Source: Morinoia aosen
Taxonomy: Eukaryota; Arthropoda; Malacostraca; Amphipoda; Talitridae
DNA: 64,000 nt
Direction: 5' to 3'
NCBI GenBank assembly: GCA_030386875.1
Contig: CM059562.1
Location: 47,327,757-47,391,756 of the forward strand
How positions within the stretch are numbered: the stretch's first letter is position 1; every line of letters starts with the position of its first letter. Positions 55,494 to 64,000 of the stretch are shown here, piece after piece. The notes beneath the pieces were generated by a model, which was not told where the DNA came from, ran no database searches, and saw only the letters and a list, made by a program, of their open reading frames with translations. Made by a program: the position numbers and the translations under genes.

Positions 55494-57527
55494 TTAATTT
55501 ATTTCGTCACCAGACTCAGAAGCAATTATTAGATCGTCTACATACACCGCCACAATACACAGTTTCTTCTCTTGAACACGAGTGTATATACAAGCATCAC
55601 TCTTAGATTGTACAAAACCCAATTTCTTCAAATAGCTATCTAGTGTTGTATTCCAACACTTAGGAGCTTGTTTTAGTCCGTAGAGCGATTTTTGTAGTTT
55701 ACACACAAGATTTTCTTTGCCTTTGACAATAAAACCGTCAGGTTGAACCAGGTAAAGTTCTTCCATCAGTTCTCCATTAAGAAAGGCTGTTGCAACGTCC
55801 ATGTGATGGACTTGCATGTTGCATTTGGCAGCCAAAGCTAGTACTGTCCTGACAGACTCAAATCGAACCACGGGACTGAAGGTCTCGTCGTAGTCAATGC
55901 CATATTTTTGTGAGTAGCCCTGAGCCACAAGGCGAGCTTTGTAAGAGCAAATGCTCCCGTCGGGTCCGGTTTTTCTTTTAAAGATCCACTTTGATTTGAT
56001 AGGTTTTTTGTCATTAGGACACTCTACAAGAGACCATACTTTGTTTTGATTTATAGACTCCATCTCATTCTCCATAGCTGTTTCCCATAGTTTTGCTTCT
56101 GGTCCACTGAGTGCTTCTTGAACACAAGATGGTATATCAAGCTCATTTTTCATTAAATACACCCATTCACCAAACCTATCAGGAGCCCGTCGATACCTGG
56201 CTGATTGTCTAGGCTCCACTCCCTCCATCCCAGCATCTGACTGTCTATGCTCCACCCCTCCCTCAGAGTCTTCTGGTTCTGGATCCTGAGGAAGAAGAGT
56301 AAAATTACCATCATTTACTTCTGAAAGCTCCTTCTCAATTGGCATCTGCTGAGATTCATTGAACATAACGTCTCTACTCAAAAATATCCTTCTGCTGCTT
56401 ATGTCATACAGACGATATCCCTTGGATCCACTTCCATATCCTACAAGAACACACGGTTTAGATTTTGGATCAAGTTTTTCCCTCTCATCTTTGGGGACAT
56501 GAGCGTACGCACTGCAGCCAAAGGTTTTGAGGTGCTGTACATTGGGCTTGTGTCCATTAAGGGCCTGATAAGGGGTCATATCATTCAATGCACTAGCAGG
56601 GCTCCTATTTTTGACATACACGGCAGTTGATATAGCTTCACCCCAGAATGATTTTGGTAACTTTGAACCAGACAGCATAGCTCTGACAGAGTCAAGAAGA
56701 GTTCTATTCATTCTTTCTGCAACTCCATTTTGTTCAGGCGTCTTAGGCACAGTTTTTTCATGGATAATTCCTTCCCTTTTTAGGAATTGTTCAAAGTCAT
56801 TAGAGATGTATTCCCCACCGTTATCGGAGCGCAGGATTTTAATTTTGTGATCATAGTGATTTTCTACCAAAGATTTGAACTCCTGAAACACTTTAAAAAC
56901 ATCACTCTTATGTTTGATAATGTACACCCAAGTATACCTGGAGTGGTCGTCTATGAAGGTAACAAAGTACCTTCCACTCCCAAGTGATATGGGATTAAGC
57001 TTGCCACACACATCACTGTGGATAAGTTCTAAGGGTTGGCGTTCCCTTTTGTGATTTGTTTTGGGGAACGGAAGCCTATGATTTTTACCATCACAACAGT
57101 TTTCACAAAAAATGTTATCTCCACTCACAGAGCAATCAAAACCTTTAACAAGATTCTTAGTGGCTAATTTCTTAAGAATACTGAATCCTAGATGACAGAA
57201 TCGTTTATGCCACAGAATTTCATCAGAGGAAACGTTCATACATTTAGCAGCTGAATTAAGGGTGCAATTAAGTTTATACAATTTTCCTACTTTACTGCCT
57301 AAGGCAATCAATTTGTTGTCTTTATTTAAAATCTTACATGAGCTTTCGTCAAAGCAAACTAAGTTTCCACTTTCTGTAATCTGAGGCACAGATAGTAAAT
57401 TGTAGGCTAAACCAGGTACATATAGAACATTCTTAACAACACAGGTATCTACTAGACCTTTAGGCAACAACACCATGCAAGTTTCTACCATCACCAACTT
57501 CAATGTTAATTGGACTAGATAGCTCAT
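55494..57527 (-). pseudogene. C2 integrase and reverse transcriptase
   Basis: 677 open codons. Order: end of the protease region (NVLYVPGLAYNLLSVPQI), integrase HHCC finger (HKRFCHLGF...CENCCDGK), catalytic DDE as LIHSDVCG, LRSDNGGEY and TPEQNGVAERMNRTL, then a copia RT with NKVWSLVECP, KSKWIFKRKTGPDGS, YDETFSPVVRF, MDVATAFLNGEL, QKSLYGLKQAPKCW and the catalytic AVYVDDLIIAS. Integrase before RT is the copia order. It starts after a frameshift near 57,480 and ends at a stop after a frame change near 55,490. Confidence 0.93.
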
Positions 57528-58398
57528 TCATACAAGAAAAATCATTCCTATTATTACACATGTGTGCTGTTGCACCGAAATCAATTACCCAACAATTATT
57601 GATATTTATCACAGACAATGCACTGATATAATTGGTTTTACCTGCTACAAAATTTTTCTGGTCTTCTGTGTGGTTCCCATCTTCTTTCTTCAACTTTTCT
57701 TGATAGATCCAGCACTTGGCGCGTAGGTGTCCCGTTTTTCCACATTCGAAACATCTTGAGTTTTTCAATTTGGAGGTCACAAGGGATTTTTCACTGAAGT
57801 CTGAAGCACTTTGGTTTTTCAGTTTTGCTTCTTCATTCAGAAGACGCTCTGTCACAATGTCCCATGACGGTAGTTTTTCATGAGCTTCCAGTGCAGTCAC
57901 GAGTGTGGAGAAGTGGTCGGGAAGTGACGACAGCAAGATTATTACACGACTTTCTTCATCAACAGCGTCATCAATCACACTCAAGGACTCAAATATTTCG
58001 ACAAATGCTTTGAGATGAGTTTGTAAGTCTTGGTCTTCTTTTAGTTTCATGTTGTAGAGTCTTTTGCGTGGTCTGAACTTGTTAGACCAAGTTTTCTTTT
58101 GGAATGTATCTTCAATTTTGTGCCACAGTTGCACAGGGTCAGTATGATCACCCAGTAAATACAGTTGACTCGTTTCTACACCAAGCACAATTGTTGCAAG
58201 TGCACTGTCACGTCTTTCTTCAAATTTTCTTCGAGCAGTCTCGTCCGTAGTCTGTGGCATGGTTTCCGTTCCTCGAACCAAGTTCCAGAGCTTTTCTTTC
58301 ATTAGGAGCATCTTCATTTGCAGCTTCCACGTAGGATAGTTTTTATCATTAAGAGCCGTGAGGCAGTACTTTGCACTTTCACTTACGGAGCCTGCCAT
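57460..58398 (-). pseudogene. C2 Gag and protease start
   Basis: 312 codons from MAGSVSESAKYCLTALNDKN. UBN2-type copia Gag: YPTWKLQMKMLLMKEKLW, LWHKIEDTFQ, LQTHLKAFVEIFESL, LLSSLPDHFSTLVTALEA; zinc knuckle CFECGKTGHLRAKC; protease site WVIDFGATAHMC. Copia proteases normally read DSGA; here a serine codon has become phenylalanine (DFGA), probably inactivating. The frame is lost near 57,480. The start ATG is 149 bases inside the 5' LTR boundary, as is normal for copia. Confidence 0.92.
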
Positions 58399-58532
58399 GT
58401 TTCTTTCTCTTTCACCGTTTCTGTCTCACACAGCACTAACAAATCACCAACGTCTGTTCTCGCTGTCCCGGGCTGTTTTTCGCTTCGGGACTTATGATAA
58501 CCTCACTTGATATTGCTTTATCGGAAGGTTTA

Positions 58533-58546
58533 CTGGGCCCATAACC
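58533..58546 (-). other. C2 primer binding site, copia half-tRNA type
   Basis: Minus-strand GGTTATGGGCCCAG directly after the LTR. It matches the primer site known from Drosophila copia, where an internal fragment of initiator tRNA-Met, not the 3' end, primes reverse transcription. Confidence 0.8.
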
Positions 58547-58804
58547 TAATGGATTTAGGTTAAGTAAGACGAGACACTTGGAGTGTATAATCAGTACACA
58601 CAGCAGGACTCACTTTACATCACGAAGGGTAGCGGTGGAGTGGGCTCCAGCCAAGCCCGAGAACCATGAGCTCAGTTCCACAAGAACCATGAGCGCAGTT
58701 CTCAACGCAGAGTACTGTCTAAACACATTCTAATACAAGAGCATTGCAACATTATCAGTATTATACACATATACATTCAAGGTGCTACAATAAAGATTTC
58801 AACA
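58547..58804 (-). repeat. C2 5' LTR (right), 258 bp
   Basis: Pair of 54318-54577, two bases shorter at GAGTGTATAA. Same termini. Confidence 0.93.
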
Positions 58805-58809
58805 CGCCC

Positions 58810-61175
58810 AACTTCCGTTGGATGATGAATCCAAGGAGCTCACCGTGATCAACACCCATAGAGGTCTGTTTGCTTATAATAGGCTAAGCTTCGGCATAGC
58901 CTCTGCACCTGGAATCTTTCAGCGTGCCATGGAAGGACTATTGCAGGGCCTCCCAGGAGTGTTCTGCTACCTAGATGACGTCCTGGTGAGTGCCACTAAT
59001 GAGCAAGAGCACAACAAGCGTCTCTATCAAGTCTTATCTAAACTAAAGGAGGCAGGGCTAAAACTGAAAATGGATAAATGCCAAATTGGAGTGCCACAGG
59101 TATCCTACCTTGGATACCAAATCGACAAGGATGGATTGCACCCCACTGCAGAGAAGGTAGCAGCAATCCAGAATGCACCAGCTCCTACTAATGTGACTCA
59201 ACTGAGAGCCTACCTTGGGCTGTTAAATTTCTATAGGAAATTTCTAAAATCATCTGCAACCATGCTGGAGCCCCTAAATACCTTACTGAGGGATAAAACC
59301 CCTTGGAAATGGGATGCAAGTCAGGAGAGAGCCTTCCAGAAATCTAAACAAGCCCTCCTGGACTCTCAGACTCTAGTCCACTTTGACCCTCAGAAACCCA
59401 TAGTGGGAGTGGCTGACAGTAGTGCGTATGGTGTGGGAGCGGTGCTGTGTCACCTTATTGATGGGATTGAACGCCCCGCCTATTTTGCCTCCCGAACTCT
59501 AACAGCAACAGAACACAACTACTCCCAGCCTGAGAAAGAAGCTCTGGCTATGGTGTTTACACTCAGAAAATTCCATTGTTACCTGTGGGGACAGGATTTC
59601 ACTGTGGTTACGGACCACAAACCTTTGTTAGGGCTATTTGATCCGGGTAGAAGCATTCCTCCGATGGCATCCGGGCGCATTCAAAGGTGGGCTTTACTAC
59701 TGCAGTCCTACAAGTTCACCTTGCGTCACCGGTCTGGCGTGCTGTTGGGCACGGCTGATGCTCTCAGTCGTCTACCCTTGACAACTCCCGAGGAAGCCAC
59801 ACCTATTCCTGCGGAATGGACGGCCTTAGTAAACTTCCTCGAGTCAGCTCCAGTCACCAGCACCCACATCCGCGACGGCACCCTAAGGGACCCAGTACTT
59901 TCAAAGGTATACAAATACTGCCAAGTAGGCTGGCCTTCGACGGCCATTGGTGACCCTGATCTCGCTCCGTATACTAGGAGGCGAGACGAATTGTCCACAC
60001 AAAATGGCTGTGTGCTCTGGGGAGCAAGAATTATTGTACACCAAGCTCTCAGACAAGCCATTGGGGACGAACTTCACTATGGCCATGCTGGATCATCCAG
60101 GATGAAGGAGTTAGCTCGCAGCTATGTATGGTGGCCGCTGCTGGACAAAGATCTAGAAGAAACGACTAAGTCATGCAGCGAGTGCCTGAGCACTCGAGCT
60201 GCACCAACGAAAGCTGAACTCCATCCGTGGGAATGGCCTTCGAAGCCTTGGCATCGCATACACATTGACTACGCGGGCCCAATGGATGGAAAATACTATC
60301 TAGTGATCGTGGATGCACATTCTAAGTGGGTTGAAATTTTTCCCACATCTACTACAACCTCTAGCGAAACGATCTCGTGCCTGAAACACACTTTTGCGAC
60401 ATTTGGATTTCCAGTAACAATTGTTTCGGACAACGCAACGTGTTTCACATCGGCTGAATTCCAAGAATTTGTGAAGGCATGTGGTATGCGACATATCACG
60501 AGCGCACCATACCACCCTTCAACTAATGGACTGGCAGAGCGCATGGTACAAACTTCCAAGAAGAATATACGAAAGTCAACGGAACCCCTACGCCTAGCAC
60601 TAGACAGGTTTCTGTTCAACTATCGGCTGACACCCCACACGACAACAGGTGTTACGCCCGCCGAACTGATGTTAGGCAGGAAAGTTCGCTCTCGTCTTGA
60701 TCTGCTTTGGCCGTCAGAAGCAATCGCGTCCAAAGTTGCTCAACGCCAAGACGCTCAGAAAAGATACCACCCAGGGTCTCGCGCGGTTGACATTCCGCCG
60801 GAGTCACCTGTGATGGTCCGTCAATACACGCCGGGTTCCCCAAAATGGACCCCTGCTACCACCATTGAGAAAACAGGCCCGGTATCCTACAAGTGCCAAT
60901 TGAAGGGGGGAGAGGTCGTTCGTCGACACCAGGACCAAGTTATTACCTGCTCGAACACCATCCCTGAACCCTTGGAACAACCTACGGAGGAAACCGTTGT
61001 GTTTCCACAACCTGCTCAAAATTCATACCCACCACCTCCGACCAATGAACCTGACTCCGAAACACATGATTACCCGATTCCCACCCAGGAGGCTAGGATG
61101 CACGAGCCTCCAAGTGCTAGCATCTCACGCAGGTCTACCCGGGCTCGGAAGCCTGTGGTGAGAATGGACCTTTAG
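58810..61175 (+). CDS. pol: G5 pol 3' part: RT, RNase H, integrase, open frame
   Basis: About 788 codons without a stop, continuing the RT cut by C2. RT: NTHRGLFAYNRLSFGIASAP and active site FCYLDDVLVS. RNase H: GVADSSAYGVGAVLCHLI, TEHNYSQPEKEALA, VVTDHKPLLGLF. Integrase: HHCC finger (HYGHAGSSRMKEL...CSECLST), DDE as HIDYAGPMDG, VSDNATCFTS and STNGLAERMVQ, then PVMVRQY and a proline-rich tail ending at 61175. Closest type is the Mag/K02A2.6-like group of Ty3/Gypsy, unlike the CsRn1-type elements G1-G3. It retains an intact frame although the element is dead because of C2 and the truncated 5' end. Used as a separate gene it has no start of its own. Confidence 0.92.
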
Positions 61176-61243
61176 GATTGACTATATTGAATAAGGGGAC
61201 TGGGGATACAGGGGGGGGGGGTTTCTAATTAAGGAGGGAGGGG

Positions 61244-61680
61244 TGTAATATAGCGAGTAGTGTAAGTTCTAGTTAGAGAGACCAAAAGCTGGCAACGCTC
61301 GAGAGAGCAACACTCGCAAGTCAGTCTCCTAATGGTCTCGGGTTCAACAACAAGTAAGTGTTGGCCGAGTGTGTATATAATTAACTACTGTGGTTGGTAT
61401 CTAACTTCTTAATTTCTAAACTAATGTACTTAATCTTACTCGACTCTTTTACTATATATTACCACCTATCTCCGCTCTACTCTTACTAAACACAGGCCTA
61501 AGAATTGAGTATTTAAGTTAAGGTATCCCAGAGGTGAGTGAACTATTTACCTAAATTGATGTGTCATTACATTGTCTATTTTGTTCAGCGCTGTGACTGT
61601 GTTGTGTCTATGTGGAACCTATACTGTGCTCTAGTGTAGGGCCATCCACTCTATTATAATTGCTCTTGCAAAATAATTCA
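61244..61680 (+). repeat. G5 3' LTR, right end uncertain
   Basis: Starts TGTAATATAGCG right after the purine tract AAGGAGGGAGGGG (61231-61243). No 5' LTR remains in the window for comparison, so the right limit (about 61.67 kb, at a ...CTTGCA) is a guess. Confidence 0.55.
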
Positions 61681-64000
61681 AAAATAGATCTATCACTACC
61701 CCAGAGAGCGTTTCTGTGCATAGGAAAAAGAAAAAAAAACAATAAGATAAATTAAATAAAGAGTGATTTGAGCATATGAATCGTGGAAAAATTATCTTTC
61801 TGTCCGTATGTTCAACAAGCCATGAATTTTTATTTTGAGTTTATGTTTGTTTATGCGTTTCTACCAAAATTTTGTAAATATTTGCTACTCATAAGTGATA
61901 TCTGGCTTACACTATATCTCCATTCTATCCCATGTACCCATGTCCGCATGATGTTGCAGGGAATACCGAGAGCATATGAGAGCCGAGATTTATTTTTTGT
62001 TGTCGTTCTTCGACCGTAGCTCGAATTTTCTTAAAATTTCTGTCAGGGAATTGAAAACCATTTTATTTTTACGTTTTTCGAAGTCTTTTTCTTCTTACTT
62101 ATTTTTTCTTCAGGTTATCTCTTACGATTACACTGAGTTTGACTGTCATTTTAGATGTAGCATGAGTAAGGTTATTTTTTATGTGCATTATTATTTTCTT
62201 ATACTCATTTTCAATACATATATATGTTGGAAAATACTTTCGGAGATACAATTATTGGGAAATACTTTACTTTAGGAAACACAATATCTTGTTGAGCTAA
62301 GGACAGTGGACAGGATGTCGTAACAACGGGGTTTCACAGAGGGAAAGTTTAGCTTGGGCAGCTTTGAAGATTTATCACGCGATGGCGTAACCGCAGGACT
62401 ATACATAGGGGAAATTCTGCTTGGACGGCGGTCGTCTGGAATTTCGCGAGCTTAAGTGGTCAGCATTTCACTTCACCAAACAAGGCTGGCTCAGACGACA
62501 CAACACACACACACATCAACACACACACGCAAGCGTGAGAACAGCGAGGCCGAGGCAACGGTTGAGCGTTGGAGGGGAAAGCAGAAGGCCGCAACACCCA
62601 GGCCAATGAGAGCTCTTGAAATGACGCGCGTAGTGGATGTGACAGAGCACACACCAATTACATCTCGGGACATCAGGACAACGAAAAGGCTACGCCAATC
62701 AAGGGAAAGACTTGCTCTGTAACAGCGAACATTCTCGATCTTTCTAGAAAATACCACGGAAAACAGATATAAGCGGGTGACAAGTAGAGTCGTGAGGATT
62801 TTTCGCTTGGTGACACTACGAGACACTCACTCTTTTTGGTGAACGGACCGGGGATCCGGCCGCCACCGGGATCCCCCAGTGGAACAGCAACTCGAGAAGA
62901 AAACATCAAGAAAAATGCACCCGAGACAGTGCTTATGTGACTATATCGAATTTACGAGGAGTCAGCGTTGGACACCAGCAGACACTGGAGTGCTACCGGC
63001 AACAAAATTCCGCTCGAAATACATTAATTTCGAGGTGTCAACCGTCACGTAAAAATGTGTCAATCGTTCGTCCGAGAGAACTTAAAATGTCAGTTTCTAC
63101 GTCGACTTCAAGCTAGCATGAACACTCCAGCATGCATATTGTACTCGCACGGCTTCCACGTCTTCAGCAACGCCAGAAACCGCGAGTTCTACAGTGGTTA
63201 AGATGTTATAGCACTCAGTGGGCTGAGCTCATAACTATGAGAGCTCTGAGCACAGTGTTTCCGATCTTCAGCACCGGACTACGAAGGCGATGGAGCGGTC
63301 GCAGCGAAAGAGCCCTAACAGCGGGCACTCATCAAGATTTAAATGGGAATGAAATTTAGGTGACGCCTGCAACGCTTCACAGGGGAGTTTGAATACCGTG
63401 TTATTGAGAACTCTGGAAAAGTGGTGATAGTGGTACAAGTTTGAGACAAATTAGCACATAGAATAGTGCTCTCAAACATGGCTCGCTAATTATAAAATTG
63501 ATCTGTGTTTTTCATTGTGGTGTTTTGCACTTTCAGGTATGGCGTGGTTCGGTTTTAAAGCAAGTGTTCATGTGATGCGCGATGCAAAATGTTCTATTTT
63601 TTGGGGGATCTTGTGGTGAGCAAGGTTCTGCTGTTACATATTGCATTATTCCCTGTTTATTTCATGCTTACGTTAACCCATTCATTATGATGTTTTTTTA
63701 TCTTTAGATATTGTGCGGGAAGTCTTTGATAGTTGTCATAAAATTTTGTGTAACGTTAAATCATGCAATCGTTGCTCTAGCGCTCATTGCGACAAGAAGC
63801 GCACATTTCTTTTTTTTATGTCATTTTGGGCCAGAATGTGTTGACAATCCTCGTATTTTTTATCCACGTGTTTATTAAATAAAACCCATTTTAATCTTTC
63901 AATTCTTTTATTTTCCATGTCTGTTGTATAGGTGTACGCGAAATAAAAATGTGTAATCCGATTGATTTGCGGGGGTTGATATTCCCCCAAGAGCCGCAAG
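61681..64000. other. non-coding DNA right of G5
   Basis: AT-rich at the left, more mixed from 62.3 kb, with a CA microsatellite at 62503-62530. Short open frames have no recognisable domain. No gene, RNA or element is recognised. Confidence 0.5.

Larger units (their letters stand above)
54318..58804 (-). mobile_element. C2: full-length copia element inside G5
   Basis: A 4.5-kb Ty1/copia element on the minus strand with LTRs of 260 and 258 bp, 5-bp duplication CGCCC (54313-54317, 58805-58809), a copia-type primer site and the gag-protease-integrase-RT-RNase H order that defines copia. Its single long frame is broken in about four places. The LTRs differ at roughly six sites in 260 bp, so it is clearly older than G1 or G4. 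Confidence 0.95.

Noticed and set aside
61783-62722. Small frames right of G5 as possible host genes
   Set aside because: No domain, no splice-supported continuation, and AT- or CA-rich composition.

Overview
The window is eukaryotic, AT-rich chromosomal DNA, almost certainly from an arthropod and probably an insect; the species cannot be fixed from the sequence. Grounds: a spliced host gene of the SNX9/Sh3px1 type with GC-rich exons in AT-rich introns, Ty3/Gypsy elements of the CsRn1/Kabuki type, copia elements with the fly-copia kind of primer site, TTAA-flanked miniature elements, and no bacterial gene organisation. There are no intact tRNA or rRNA genes and no CRISPR.

Layout. (1) 1-4.9 kb: three consecutive minus-strand exons of a sorting nexin 9 family gene (SH3 domain, proline-rich linker, acidic WDD repeat). 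The PX and BAR exons would lie left of position 1 and the start codon right of 4.9 kb. The intron between the first two visible exons holds two related 24-bp minisatellites, one almost touching a splice acceptor, and a foldback element. (2) 5-18.5 kb: non-coding, probably intron or intergenic, built largely from small DNA elements: twin TTAA MITEs, a 1.48-kb TTAA element sharing a target site with one of them, a foldback family with about 170-bp arms, a pair of 306-bp inverted arms 3.9 kb apart, a 1.5-kb palindrome, a 540-bp solo-LTR-like element and a tRNA-derived SINE. (3) 18.5-28 kb: G1, a very young plus-strand CsRn1-type Gypsy element with 2.27-kb LTRs. (4) 29-37.1 kb: G2, a minus-strand relative with an internal deletion. 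(5) 37.2-39.8 kb: a 5'-truncated non-LTR retrotransposon. (6) 40.4-48.2 kb: G3, a third minus-strand CsRn1-type element whose two LTRs do not match. (7) 48.2-61.7 kb: a nest. A Mag/K02A2.6-like Gypsy element (G5) is cut by two copia elements (C1 and C2), and C1 is itself cut by G4, a Gypsy element with nearly identical LTRs but a decayed interior. (8) 61.7-64 kb: non-coding DNA with nothing recognised.

How the parts relate. G1, G2 and G3 share one design: LTRs that begin with a small hairpin, a leader with two or three copies of an AGTAGGTA-containing unit, a Gag with a CHCC finger, and pol in the -1 frame. G1 and G3 carry a GGGAAAC slippery heptamer and a conserved stem-loop at the gag/pol overlap; in G2 this region is deleted. 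G1 has an intact pol but a broken gag, G3 the reverse, and G2 and G4 cannot encode their own proteins, so recent copies of these families must have depended on proteins made elsewhere. The sisters use a tRNA-Trp type primer site while G1 has one matching tRNA-Gly.
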